A DNA stretch of 64,000 nt from Viridothelium virens (Eukaryota > Ascomycota > Dothideomycetes > Trypetheliales > Trypetheliaceae), in contig ML991774.1 of assembly GCA_010094025.1 (NCBI GenBank), positions 64,821 through 128,820 on the forward strand, written 5' to 3'. This document shows, one piece after another, positions 22,401 to 33,250 of the stretch. How positions within the stretch are numbered: position 1 is the stretch's first letter; the number at the start of each line of letters is the position of its first letter. The position numbers were made by a program, and so were the translations under genes. Below the pieces are notes generated by a model, which worked only from the letters and a program-made list of their open reading frames with translations, searched no databases and was not told the DNA's origin.

Positions 22401-22837
22401 TTGAAGGTCTCATTGCTAAAGGCAAAGAAGCGCAGCTCGACCCTAATATAAAGCCACTGGATCCACCGCAGGTGGAGAATTTCCCCTACACACCACGTAC
22501 GCCTGTCATGGCGGATCTGCAGCACCGAAGTGATCAGTTGTACCTAAGGGCGCAAGTCACCAATGATGATAAGGAATTCCGCGAAATCTTGAAAGAGCTC
22601 AAGCCTCCTAGCGCGCCGAGAAAGTTGTCTCCAAGGGTAAAGAAGGAACAGCAAGGTTCCGATTTCCAAGCGAAACCGTTGCACTATCAGCAGACGGCAG
22701 CCCTGCTACCTGTCGACGAGTGGGCAGGTCAGAAGACCCATCAAACATGGGAGAGGGCGAAGAAATTCAACGGCTGGCATCATCTGGATGGAAATGCATT
22801 CAAAGCAGTTCCAACGAGGACTGCCGGCAGAGTGTGA
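19427..22837 (+). CDS. MIP1: Mitochondrial DNA polymerase gamma catalytic subunit
   Basis: An intronless frame of 1136 residues. This family-A polymerase replicates and repairs mitochondrial DNA in the matrix. The first 40 residues are rich in Arg, Thr and Gln without acids, a typical presequence. The 3'-5' exonuclease motifs are intact: TFDTEV (about 183), VGHNIGYDRARI (about 240) and YCAADVEITHRVY (about 370). The polymerase motifs are also intact: A, GADVDSEELWIASL near 711; B, RNDAKVFNYGRIYGAG near 764; and C, TVHDEIRYL near 911. The C-terminal extension past about 980 is the fungal tail, shorter than in budding yeast (1254 residues in total). The ATG at 19427 is chosen because it opens the presequence; the earlier ATG at 19394 is followed at once by a stop. 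Confidence 0.96.
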   Translation: MRIATQTRLTSNALQRQRIRLPSTQTPFWCQLRKWQIRTYAAEATEIEGSPSLASQGRYNDIGVQQVSEHVHKQLFPGTATRTPPELVALARDHLSRHDLLGKSSDSGNPVVLDLPVLQGHSLDEHFYRLGMDAAEPYLTQCKRYTRANAPPRPRKWVVRSGWTKYNVDGTSEPVDAPNESMLTFDTEVMWKETSFPAMACALSPTAWYAWISPWLLEESKSDRHLIPLGTIDEPRIVVGHNIGYDRARIAEEYDLRQSKSYYVDTMSLHVAVNGMCSRQRPTWNKHKKARELREKISKTDRDADLALLLESRAMQDDEEELWVGRSSVNSLRDVAKFHCGVTIDKARREYFSELDREGIRAKLDELLDYCAADVEITHRVYKKVFPLFLETCPHPVSFAALRHLSAQMLPVNRSWDAYIANAEVTYHKLSDAVVQRLVDLTETALEVKEQPDKYLNDPWLQQLDWSGQEIKMVKGKKKGDPPRPASRQKKPGMPKWYRDLFPTSTAAISLSVRTRIAPLLLKMAWDGYPLFWSDKYGWTFRVPKEEAQAYSNKAILDCDMSEETNLQLRHDTKHRYFKLPHKDGPSARCASPLAKGYLQYFEKGTLSSEYSYAKEALKMNASCSYWISARERITSQMVVYDHEAKGKLKQRGREHDEMGYILPQVIPMGTITRRAVENTWLTASNAKSNRVGSELKSLVKAPPGYCFVGADVDSEELWIASLVGDSQFKLHGGNAIGFMTLEGSKAAGTDLHSRTAKILDISRNDAKVFNYGRIYGAGLKFACTLLRQFNPELTDAQALEVASRLYTETKGKRTTRKALHERSFWRGGTESFVFNKLEDFAEQEHPRTPVLAAGITEALMRRYINKGGFMTSRINWAIQSSGVDYLHLLIISMDYLSRRYNLQVRLTLTVHDEIRYLVREEDKYRAAMALQVANVWTRAMFSQQMGIDDLPQSCAYFSAVDIDHVLRKEVDMDCITPSQPNPIPPGESIDIEGLIAKGKEAQLDPNIKPLDPPQVENFPYTPRTPVMADLQHRSDQLYLRAQVTNDDKEFREILKELKPPSAPRKLSPRVKKEQQGSDFQAKPLHYQQTAALLPVDEWAGQKTHQTWERAKKFNGWHHLDGNAFKAVPTRTAGRV

Positions 22838-23152
22838 AGAAAAGGGAGGTAGATGGGTCAGTACATGTGTATATTCTGGGATGGCTCTGCGGCGTATTCA
22901 CCGAGGTATAAAAGGTATGAGTTTGTGATTCAGCCTGATTATATTTCACTGGCATGTAAGAACTGCGTTTCGTATGTACATAATGTATGATAATGCGTGA
23001 AGTTCTCATATTTCCGAGAGGAAGTCAACGCTCTGATCCTGCCTGCTTTCGCTCGTACTTCGAGGCGCCTTCCCTTCGGAACCAGGAGTATAGCTTCCTC
23101 AGATGGTCGTCCCTACTTTCCTCATTCTGACCGTGTCGGACCTGCTCCATCG
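22838..23152. other. Short intergenic stretch after Mip1
   Basis: It contains the 3' flank of Mip1 and the promoter of the repeat-protein gene. A minus-strand frame at 22800-23009 has no support. Confidence 0.4.
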
Positions 23153-26100
23153 ATGGACAAGAAGGCGCATGGTCTTGGCTTCGCGCGTACGTTACCTTCA
23201 CACCTTACCTACCTTTTTACCTTCCTTCACACTTTTCTTTATCTTCTTCCTCTCACTTCGTCCTCGTACCGTTTTCCTTTGCCCTGCATCCTAAGACCTC
23301 ATCTTCATCTATACTTCAGCTAAAGCATTTTCAATTTCGGCTCTACAAGTTTCGTTCATTTACGCTGCGGCGATAGGAACAGAGGTCCACACCGCAAGCG
23401 TACCCTACCACACGACCTATGCTATCGTAAACCAGCACAGTTTCTACTCAGGGACGGAACAGCCAGTAGAAAAATCCGGCATGAAGCCACCTTCCGGGCG
23501 ACTTGATGGCAATACGGTTGACAATCCAGTTAGCCCTGCCAACAACATGGAGCAGCTGGGCAAGAGTAACCACGCTGAGCGACCTTCTAGTGAGTCTTAC
23601 CTATATTGATTGATCGTCTCAACGGTCTCTCAATAATTGATGAATGGCTAGACTGTGCATTGATAAGGACGACCTGGATCGGCTTAGATGGTGCTGACGA
23701 CGAAACGCCTCAACCTTTGACGGATCTTACTGAAGAACCAGCGCCCGAAGAGCCTGCCCCCGGAGATCCTGCTCCGGAAGAACCTGCTTCAGGGCCTCCC
23801 GTCGACGAAGCTCCGGCCACAGAGCTATCTGCTGAGGATGTATCTACCACGGAACCAGAGGCTCCGGTTCCTGAAGAGGGACTGGTCGGAAGACAAGTTT
23901 CTGCTGAAGATCCAGCTCCTGCCGATCCAGCTGCTGGTGAGGAGCCAGCTCCTATAGAAGAGCTTCCTCCTACTGGAGCACCTGCTACACAGGTGGAACC
24001 TACGGCCGAGCAGGCTCTTGTTGATAATCTACCCGTCGAAGACGCTCCTGTTGAAAGGCCCGTCGAACGACGTGTCATCGAACAGCTTCCAGGCGAGCAG
24101 CCTCCATTCGAGCAGTCTCCAATGGAACGGTCTTCGGCTGAACAGCCTTCCGTTGAACAGCGTTCTAATGAGCAGACCGACCCTGTCATCAAAAAGGCTC
24201 TGGCTGAAGCTCCTCCAGTCGAACAGCCCGACTCGGTTATCACAACAGCACCAGTTGAGACTCCTCTTGAACAGCCGGAATCTATCGTCGAACAAGCATC
24301 AGCGGAGTCCACAAATATTGAGCAACCTGGGCCAGTAATCAAGTTGACATCCGAAGAGTCTCCACCTGCTGATCAGCCCGAGCCTGCCGTTGAGAAGGCA
24401 CTGGCGGAGCCTCCAGATACTGAGCAGCCTGGGCCTGTCAACGACACGCCAGCTGTTGAGTCCCAAGCCGTTGAGCCGCCTGAATCACCTGCGGCACAAC
24501 ACGAGCCTGTCACCGAAGAGGTATCTGTCGAGACTCCTCAACCTGACCCTCTCGTACAAAGGCAGGCCGATGAGCTTCCAATCGAACAAGCAGACCGTGT
24601 AGATGAGCAAGCAGCGGCTGAGCCTCTTGTTGTACAGGCCGACCCTGCTATTGCAAGTACACTGGCGGAGCCTCCTGCAGCACAACCTGAATCCTTCATC
24701 GAGAAGTCTGCCATGGAGCAACTTGAGCCGGTTGTTCAAGAACCGCGGCCGGAGCCGCCAATGGGTGAGCAACCTGAGGTGATTGTCGAGAATCCTCCGA
24801 CGGAAGAGCTGGTCAAAGAAGAGCCTCCGGTTGAGCTCACCAATGCCGAGCAGCGCTTCGTACAGCAGCCTTCCACTGAGCAGCCTTCCATTAAACAGCC
24901 TGAGCCCGTCGATGAGGCAAAGGTGGAAGAGCCTCTCGAACAGGAGCTCTCTACCGATCCGCCCGCGCTCGAACAATCTCCTGTGAACCAGGTCCACGAT
25001 GAACAAGCCCTCGATGCACAGGTAAAGCCTATCTCCGAACAGCTACCTGTGGAAGCACCCGTCAAAGAAGATCCTCGCATCGAAGCACCTACTGCCGAGC
25101 AGGCTCCGGTCGAACAGCTTCCCGTTGAGCAGGAAAAATCGGTGGAAGAGCCTACTGAAGAGAAAGCTCGCGATGATCAACCTGTCGTAGAGCAGGCTCT
25201 TATCCAGCCGGCTGCTCAGGAAGAGCTATACACGGAGCAATCGGCTGTGGAGCAACCGAGGCTCGTGAGAGAGCCAGTTGTCGAACAGCGTTCTATCGGG
25301 GAGCCTGCGGATGATGCTCCTGATAAAGAACCGGCTGTTGGACAGCCTCCTTCCACAGAGCAGCCTCCCTCAATCATCGGACCTGCTGCAGAAGTGCCTG
25401 CCGATAAGCCGCCTTCCCCATTCGATAGCACTCCTTCAGCAGAGAAGCCTCCCCCGATTGAGGGGCCCGTGCAAGCGGAGCAACCTTCCGTGGAGCTACC
25501 TCCACCGGTCGAGCGTCCAATTGACCAGCCTCCGCCAGTTGAGCGATCTGTACTCGAGCAAACCCCTGTTGAGCAGCCTCCTGCTGTGCAGGCTGCCGTG
25601 GAGCAACTTCCGGTCGAGCCGACTCCTGTCGAGCAGCCTCCTGTTGAGCAGCCTCCTGTTGAGCCGCCTCCCGTGGAGCAGTTTCCAGTAGCACAGCCCC
25701 TTGAAGAAAAGCCTCCTGCTGTGCAGACTCCTGTGGAGCAGCCTCCAATTGAGCAGTCTCCGGTCGAGCAGTCTCCGGTCGAGCAGCCTCCCGAGGAGCA
25801 ACTTTCAATCGAACAGCCTCCAGTTGAACAGCCTCCAGTCGAGCAGCCTCCAGTCGAGCAGCCTCCAGTCGCACAGCCTCCAGTCGAGCAGCCTCCAGTC
25901 GAGCAGCCTCCAGTCGAGCAGCCTCCAGTCGCACAGCCTCCTGAAGAACAGCCTCCAGTCGAGCAGCCTCCTGTGGAGCAACTTCCAATCGAACAACGTC
26001 CTGTAGAGCAACCTCCACTCGGGCCGCCTCCGGTCGAGCAATCCCCAGTTGAGCAGCCTCCTGTCGAGCAGCTTCCTGTCGAGCAACAATATGCACCCGA

Positions 26101-28705
26101 ACCTGTCCGTGAAGTAATCGCTCCGGAAGCTCCTCCCATTGAAGTAATAGCGTCAGAGCCTCTTGTCGAGGAATCTTCTGCTGCGGTACCAGATGTCAAA
26201 TCAGCTCCTGTTGAGGAAACTCCGGCGTCAACTCAAAGAGCTTCAGCTGAGGTATCTGCTGTCGATCCTATTGCCGAGACCGCCCCTAGAAAGCTACAGG
26301 TCGAGGATCCTCCCGTGATCGTACCTCCAGCTGAAATCCCCATCTCCGAGATGCCTCCTCAGGAACCTACTTTGGATCCTGCTCCTGTGGCCGAGCAGCA
26401 GGCTGAGATGCGTCCCGTCGAGGTGCCTGCACCAGAGTCGGAACCGACAACTACAAATGCTCCTCCTGAGGAAGCTCCAGCAGAGCCAGTTCAACAGCCG
26501 CCCCCACCTGAGCCTACCATTATCGAAGCAGGTCCAGTCCTGATAAGAATCTCGACAGCTCCGATTAATCCAACGCCTTCTCGACAACCAACACTTCCTG
26601 AAGTCGCCCCTGCAGACGTGTTTGAATCTGTTGCCGAGCCTCCGGCTCCTGTTGTTGCGGCTGAGCCACCCCCGGTGGAGGTCCCAGTGATTGAGGAACG
26701 ACCAGAGGTCAAGCAGCCCTTGCCTGTCCTCGAGCCTCCAAAAGCCGAGGAGCCGCCCAAGATCGAAGAGCCTCCCAGGATTGAAGAAACTTCCCCAATT
26801 GTTGAGCCTCCAAGGATCGAAGAAGCGCCTAAGATCGAGGAGCCTCCACCAACGGTTCAACCTCCACCAATTGCTGAAGCTCCGAAAGCTACTGAGCCGC
26901 CACAGATTGAAGAGCCTCCACCAATCATTGAGGTTGCGAAGGTCGAGGAAATTCCGCCAGTCACTGAACCTCCTGAGGTTGAGGAAACTCCGCCGATTGT
27001 CGACCCTCCAAAGGTTGAAGAGCCGCCTAAGATTGAACCACCGAGGATGGAGGAGCCTCCACCTGGGGTGGAACCTCCAAAGATCGAAGAGCCTCCATCA
27101 GTCATCGAACCTCCAAGGGTTGCAGAACCTCCGCCAGTGGTTCAACCCCCGATCGTTGAAGAGCCGCGCAGGATTGATAAACTGAACATCGAGGAGCTTC
27201 CGCCCGTTATTGAACTTTCCAAGACTGAGGAGCCGCCTAGGACTGAAACGCCGAAGATAGTGGAGCCTCCGCCGGTTGTTGAACCTGCAAAGGTCGAGGA
27301 GCCTTCGCCCGTTGTTAAGTCTCTGCCGATCGAGGAGCCGCCCAACATCGAGCCACCGGAAATTAAGGAGCCACGACTGATAGTACAACCTCCGAAGGTT
27401 GAGGAACCTCCGCCCGTTATCGAAGTCCCACCGTTAGTCGAGGCTCTAAACACTGTAGAGGCTCCTGCTGTCATCCAGCCTGTACCGGCTACCGAGCCTC
27501 CCAAGGTCGTCCAGCCTCCACCGTCCATTGAAGCTTCACCAATTGTTGAATCTCTAGTTGCTGTGCCTCCGCCAGTTGTTGAACTTCCGTCAGTGGCTAA
27601 ACCTCCAAGAATTGCCCAGGCTCCCCTCGTTACTGAAGCTCCTCCAATTGTCGAGCCTCCGCGAATCATTGAAGCTCCTGTGGAAATCGAGCCTTCCCCT
27701 GTCATTCGGTCTCCATCAGTAGTAGAAGCTTCAAAGGTCGTCGGGATTCCGTCCGTCATTGAGCCACCTAGGACTGTAGACCCCCCAAGGGTTGTCGAGC
27801 CTCCAACGGAAGCAGAACCTCCAAAGGTTGTCGAGGCCCCATCCTTCATTGAGCCACCCAGGCCCATAGACCCTCCAAAGATTATCGAGCCGTCAAAGGT
27901 CACCGTTGAACCCCCACTATTCGTTGAGGCTCCCAAGGTTGAACCTCCTAAGGTCGAGCCTTCAAAAATCGAGCCTCCGAAGGTCGAGCCCCTCAAATTT
28001 GAGCCTTTGAAGGTCCAGTCTCTCTCCACAGAGCCATTAAAGGTTGAGCCTTTGAAGTTAGAGCCATTGAAGGTCGACAAGCTTCCAGTTGAGCCGCTTA
28101 AGGTGGAACCTTTGAAGGTCGAGCCGATGAAGGTAGAGCCGCTTAGGGTGGAGATCAGGGTCGATGTGCCTAAGGCCGAGCCTCCTAAGGTCGAGCCTCC
28201 AAAGGTCGAGCCTCCACAGATCGAGCTGCCAAAAGTTGAACCGCCCAAAATCGAGCCGGCAAAGGCCGAGCCTCCCAAGCCTCTCAGACCGATTGACAAG
28301 CTGCTCAATTTGTTCAAACATAAGCCCAAGGGTACGTTGTTCAAGAACAGTATTTTGATCACGACCTGAAATAACGTATCGGCAGCTCCAAAAGCACCCA
28401 AGCCACCAAAACAGCCGAAGGCGCCTAAACCTCCAAAGCCTCCAAAGCCCCCAAAGGCCCCAAAGCCTCCCAAGGCTCCCAAGGCGCCGAAGCCGCCGAA
28501 GAAGGTCAAGCCGCCCAAACCACTCAGACCCCCAAAGAAGGTGAAGCCGCCAAAGCCTCCAAAGCCGCCTAAACCGCCTAAGCCACCAAAGCCGCCCAAA
28601 AAGATCAAGCCACCCAAGAAGCCAAAGCCGCCCAAGAAGCCAAAACCACCCAAGAAGCCCAAGCCTCCGAAGAAAGTCAAACCACCCAAGAAACCCAAGA
28701 AATAG
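23153..28705 (+). CDS. Giant Pro/Glu/Val/Lys repeat protein (PEVK-like low complexity), unrecognised
   Basis: Proposed exons 23153-23186, 23320-23589, 23688-28331 and 28386-28705 keep one frame and give about 1755 residues. Residues 1-101 are non-repetitive, with one hydrophobic stretch (AFSISALQVSFIYAAAIG, about 13-30) that could be a membrane anchor. Residues 102-700 are acidic irregular repeats rich in EEPAP and VEQP. Residues 700-905 are near-perfect PPVEQ pentads. From about 1105 to 1500 the unit is EEPPxVEPPK, and from 1515 to 1640 it is KVEPPKVEPLK. The last exon (about 105 residues) is nearly all KPP/PKK. The 4.6-kb main exon has no stop, and repeat codons differ mostly at silent positions, so the protein seems selected. 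No catalytic domain is seen and I recognise no family. Composition recalls the titin PEVK segment and proline-rich wall or cytoskeletal linkers. The 5' exons are less certain than the repeat exons. Confidence 0.72.
25610..26087 (+). repeat. 15-bp coding tandem repeat (PPVEQ units)
   Basis: About thirty 15-bp units encode Pro-Pro-Val-Glu-Gln with a few Ala, Ile, Glu or Leu substitutions. The block 25815-25940 is the most uniform (unit CAGCCTCCAGTCGAG). Flanking units vary at third codon positions. Uniform units suggest recent expansion by slippage or unequal crossing over, so length may vary between strains. Confidence 0.85.
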
Positions 28706-29138
28706 ACTTGGGGAGGCCCTGAGACTTGCTTTCTTTCTTTGGCAGAGAATTCACTGTAAGGCTTTGGCTGTGACGAGGGCTGTGATTGGGCTACGGACGG
28801 CGTGGAGTTCTGGATTGATTACCCTAGAGCAAGATAATGTACTTGTTGGGGCCCCTCGAGCTTGTGGACATAAATTTTTAGCATTAGAAACTTGGTATCA
28901 TCTTCTACTTCCTTTTTTAATTAAATTCCGGGTACGAAAGAAAAAGAGAACAGGTCTTTTGACAGTATACAAGAACGAAGCGAATGTGAAATCTAGGTGC
29001 CAGCCGAAGCAGCAGTAAGACCCTACTCGGGCATTCCAGCGCCCGTCGACTTGTATGATGCTCATTCGAGCCCACCGAATATCGCCGAAATGCTCTTCAT
29101 TATCCATCCATATATTAAGACAAAAAGAGTATCTATAC
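28706..29138. other. Short intergenic stretch between convergent genes
   Basis: This is the 3' flank of both the repeat-protein gene and the ceramide-synthase gene. AT-rich sequence near 28915-28930 could hold polyadenylation signals. No gene is seen. Confidence 0.4.
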
Positions 29139-30653
29139 TCAGCTCCCATTCTTCTTCCTTGACCGAAGATTTCTTTGGTTCTCCTGCTTTTCCTCGATCG
29201 GCTGACCATTGACCAAGACCTCGGGCGTCTGAGCCTGCTCCACCTCCTCCTCTTCCTCCTCGTCGTCACTTCTCTCATCCTTGCCCACGTTGGTCGCAAC
29301 ATATCTGTATGCAATTCGCAAGATGAAAGCAAGCCAGAGCAGATTTACGGCCTGCAAACTAGCAAGTAAGGCAAAGGTGATTATCTGTGAGATCCAACAT
29401 TTGTACTGTTGGGTCTCCCAGTTGAGCTCGTACGGGCCGACGGTGGCAAATTCTGTAAGGACGGCCCAAAGAATTCGAAGGTTAAGGTAATGACGGAGGT
29501 AGATCCAGATGCCAATGAAGGTCCCAAAATAGGGGCCCGTGATCGGCGAGTCGATGTAGTTGAGTACTTTGGATGTCTACCGCGCAAGTATGCACATCAG
29601 CACAATCCCACACCAATAGAAGAAAGTGATGTCTGCTTACCGCAAGAAAGAAATCGCTAATATCATGGGTAATGTACACCGCCAACCCCATGGTCGTAAA
29701 ATGAAACCGATAGCTCAGTCCAATCAAGGACAACGTGATGATATGATGCGCAACCAACTCCTTAAAATCCTTCCGCGGCTTCTCCAGCATCAGACACAGC
29801 ACAATCGCCTGCTGCGTCCAGTAGCTCGCCTGCAGCAAATAATACGCCTTGAACAACCCAACATGCTCCCGGTGCGGAAACCCCTCGAACATCGGCGCAG
29901 TCTGAAAATACCAGATCGGGCTCGCGTACCGCATTACGTAGAGCCCGAAGGGCCCGAACACAGCGAAGTAGATGGCGGTGTAGAACTGCTCCATGTAGCG
30001 GGCTTGCTTCCCTCGTGACCGGATCCCGGCGCGGATGGCAAGGGGTCGGATGAGGCGCTGCATGAGGAATTCGCGCGTGAAGGACAGGAAGACGGTGTAG
30101 AAGGCGACGAAGCAGAAGTCCTTGCGGCCCTTGCCGTAGAGGGTTTGCGCGGGGCAGCCGGCGCAGGGCACAGCGGTTCGGGAGAGAGGGTAGGAGAGGA
30201 AGAGGAAGGAGTGAAGCGGATTCGAGGGCGTCGGATTGAGGAGGTAGAGTCCGACCATAACGAGGCATATTATCAGAGGGTTGAGCCATGTGTGGCGTAG
30301 GGATATTGTCTTCCATCGTCGAAAGAGGGTTTTGGCTTTCCGTCGCTTCGAGTGTCGTGGTTTGTCTGTGGAACGCTGAGAGATCGCATGTTAGGTCTTT
30401 TCCACGTGCCGTGATCTTGGAGGGATTTTCGTAATGCTGAACCTACCCCTGCCGGTGTGGTGGGAGTCGTTGGGGGGCTCCCTTCTAACAGCGTCGCCAT
30501 GGCTGCAGCTCCAGTGTCGCCTCGGGGCTCTCCGCCGAGAGAGTTGGATTTTCGGCGTGGACGTACAGCGCTGCCATTGACGGACTTTGGAGACTCTCGC
30601 CGCACATACTGCGTGTGCGGTGTTGAGATAGAAGCCATGGATGTTTGAACCAT
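29139..30653 (-). CDS. lag1: Ceramide synthase (sphingosine N-acyltransferase, TLC domain)
   Basis: Exons 30653-30447, 30375-29641 and 29576-29139 give 459 residues. The enzyme joins a fatty acyl-CoA to a sphingoid base in the endoplasmic reticulum. The cytosolic N-terminus is Ser/Thr/Pro-rich and basic (KPRHSKRRKAKTLF), followed by several membrane helices. The Lag1 motif, residues about 275-314, holds the essential His pair and Asp pair: AHHIITLSLIGLSYRFHF and YITHDISDFFLA. The second intron follows FFLA and the frame resumes at SKVLNYIDSPI, as in other fungal Lag1 proteins. The tail carries an acidic DERSDDEEEEEEVEQ run and then a basic end. The ATG at 30638 is an alternative start five codons in. 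Whether it is the Lag1- or Lac1-type paralogue cannot be told. Confidence 0.92.
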
Positions 30654-31789
30654 GCTGAGTACGAGAAATCAAAGTAAAGGAGTGTGGGACGTTAACTTTC
30701 GCAACCTAATTTCCAGCGGAACCAGAACCAGAGTAACAGGAGAACGGCAGAATCTCGGACAGCTACACCGCTCTCGGAGGCCATCGGAGATTGAAGATGG
30801 ATGCTCGTTCTCGTTATTGATCATCGGCCACACATACCTCCGGCCTCCGGGGCATCCCCATACTGTAGTGCTTTGAAGTACGGGGTAATTACCTAGCATT
30901 TCCCCCTGTATGAGATGAAGTTCACACCTCGCAATTAACTAGCCCTCGTTTCCATTATTCATTTGTTGAGCTTGCACTCCTCCTCACACCTGAAATGAAC
31001 GTTCTAGAAGATATCTTCATGTAGTGCCAAATCAGTACCTATTGATCTATCAAATCTCGCCCGTTTTCGTGGAAGAACTGTATCATGTTTACTGATACGT
31101 AACCGAGCCAGTATTCTCCTTGCTTGTCCGGATAACCAGGCATGGTTCGCTCAATCTGGAGTTCATAGACAGGGGAGCCGATGCTTACACCAACAGAACA
31201 CTAAGGCAATAACGTGGTTGCTAAAGAATCCTGGCCAAATTTCCTATCCATCGTCCGTGCTCTACAGTCCAATTTGGGCAAGGAGATTCATGGCTTTGAC
31301 TTCACTGCTTTGTGAGTCACTCCGACCGCAACCGCCGCGGCAGTATGTGTAAATCTGTCTGTAGCTTCGCGTCGGCCATGTCGTGGGGCGATCGAAAATC
31401 TTTAGAACACAAGAGCTAAGGTGATAAGGCCTTCAATCAAGTGGCAACATGCTTCCACAAAGGAGGAATTACTACAAGTATGCGGCGCTTACCAACCCAA
31501 CAACAACAACGATTCCATGCCATTTCGTGCCACTTCGCCGCTGGCATCCCTAACCACGTCATTCAAACATAGATGCACACTAAGGTGCCGCAGAGAACGC
31601 TGTATTTTTGCCATTCTTATATTGTTCATATTTCCAATCTTCAATCTTGCATCTCTTTTACTCTTGATACCGTCTTTCCTCGTCTGCGCCGGACGCCAAA
31701 GTATATTCAGTACATGCGGTCTTTAATTACTTACCCTGGAGCTTAATTAAGTTTCTTTTCAGTTCGAGCAAATCACCGTCCTAGCAAAC
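30654..31789. other. Intergenic promoter region between divergent lag1 and secreted-protein genes
   Basis: It contains 1.1 kb without a supported gene. The part next to 31790 is T/C-rich, as in fungal promoters. Short frames such as 31421-31726 lack motifs. Confidence 0.4.
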
Positions 31790-32766
31790 ATGTTCGGCTC
31801 TTTCTACCTTCTGCTCCTGATAGTTAATATCGTGGGAGTTGCCCATGCAATTCCTTTATTTAATTTACCTGCGCCTCAAACGAGCAGCACAACTCAGCAA
31901 CCCTTTGGTCCTCGTACAGTACGGGACGCGATGGATAAGATGATACCGAAGAAGCACATCAAGCCGAATAGCCAATACGTCTTCCAAGCCACCATCCAAC
32001 TGGACAAGATGGGAACGTGGGAAAAGGATTTCTTTAGAAGTGATCGTCATGAGGAAGACGTTAGCAAGTCGCTTGTGTCCGCGCAGTCACAATGGCATGG
32101 CAAGAAATACAGTACCGCATTCCTGTGGTGTTCAGCCGACAATGCAGCGTCGCCGGTACAGCAATCAGCCTTTCAAACCTTCTCCTGACCCTAACTCCCA
32201 CTAAGATAATTGTTTAGTATAACTACTGCGATATCGACATCCTCGTCGAACGTATCCCGGGAAACCGTAATACAAAGGGTTGGAAGAAGACCCAGTTCGC
32301 CGATACGACGCCTCTCCCAGACGGCTTCACCATCAACAAGGTTATTGGTCGGACCACTTTCGAGGATGTGGGCTGGATGACAGGGCAGAGCCGCAAAGAT
32401 CGCAATAATTATGACAACTTCGGTATGCAGCCGTCCATTCCCCTGCACACCTTGCTCAATTCGCGAATGATTGAAGTTTGGGGAAGTGATGTACGTCCCT
32501 CCATTCCTTATTTCCACGTGTGTTTTTGTTCCCCAATAAGCCAGACCCATAATGATGATGATGTTTTTCATGTCTCAACTAACGATTTCTCGGCAGTGAG
32601 AATGGCCGGCAGAGCCAAGTCGAATTCCCATGACAAGGCAAAAAATCTGTTTGGCGACAGCATCGATTACGATAGCTACAAGTACTTCAAAGTGCTAGTC
32701 AAGTACTTCGAGGCATGGAAGCCGCATGATCCAATGTACACCTACACTCCAGCCAGCCGCTTGTAG
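31790..32766 (+). CDS. Predicted secreted protein, unrecognised family
   Basis: Exons 31790-32155, 32218-32422 and 32597-32766 are proposed, giving 246 residues. The N-terminus is a clear signal peptide (hydrophobic SFYLLLLIVNIVGVAHA with small residues before a cut near residue 20). The mature part is polar, with Trp and Tyr residues and few cysteines: one in FLWCSAD and one in NYCDIDILVERIPG, which are close after splicing and could form one disulfide. The C-terminal exon (KYFKVLVKYFEAWKPHD) looks helical. I recognise no enzyme motif. A small secreted protein of this sort could be an effector or wall protein, but nothing here proves it. The 174-bp second intron could hide a small exon. Confidence 0.6.
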
Positions 32767-33250
32767 ATGAATGGCTTGGCCGAAGTAAACGGCAATTCTC
32801 CAAGCCTTGCAAAGTGGTGAATTCTGGCTTCGGAGGGGTTCCTTTGTGCTGTACATATGTTAGATACCCTTTTATTTAGAGAATGCCTAAAGTGGCCAGT
32901 CCTCCGTAAGGATCTTAGAGTTCTCTACGATATCGGTCCATTTCACCTACTGAGGGGTCTCAGCAGCTCTGATTGGCGCATGAAAATAGCGAAATGTATG
33001 CTTTCTATTGCCTAGCGAGCGCTGTCGCGAGCCTTCTATTCAAGAGCATCGACGTAACCATCCCGGCACACGAAGCCGAAGAAGTTTTGGAATAACGCCA
33101 TTCCACTCCAAATGCAAATGCCGAAATCACTGGTATCATACTGTGTACCGCGCCAAACGCCCCGCCACACACCCAGGCAATCCCTCAGAGTTCCTCAAAC
33201 CCCTGCTTCGAGCGAGCATCTCACCTCTGTCCAGTCTCTCCCATTGGTAC
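32767..33250. other. Short intergenic stretch between convergent genes
   Basis: This is the 3' flank of the secreted-protein gene and of Dcn1. The frame 33008-33487 (+) is an antisense shadow that runs into Dcn1. Nothing else is seen. Confidence 0.4.

Noticed and set aside
23606-23687. Start of the long repeat ORF at 23606
   Set aside because: This part behaves as an intron (GTGAGT at 23590, TTAG at 23686-23687). The repeat frame is better joined to the exon at 23320-23589.
25216-26199. A 327-residue minus-strand frame of Cys-Ser-Thr-Gly-Gly repeats resembling a Cys-rich protein
   Set aside because: Exact antisense of the PPVEQ repeats. Three minus frames are open over the same DNA, which is expected for a 15-bp repeat without stop triplets.
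27142-28698. A 518-residue minus-strand frame rich in Gly, Phe and Leu
   Set aside because: It is the antisense of the KPP/PPK repeat exons and crosses the intron. Its openness follows from the codon composition of the sense repeat.
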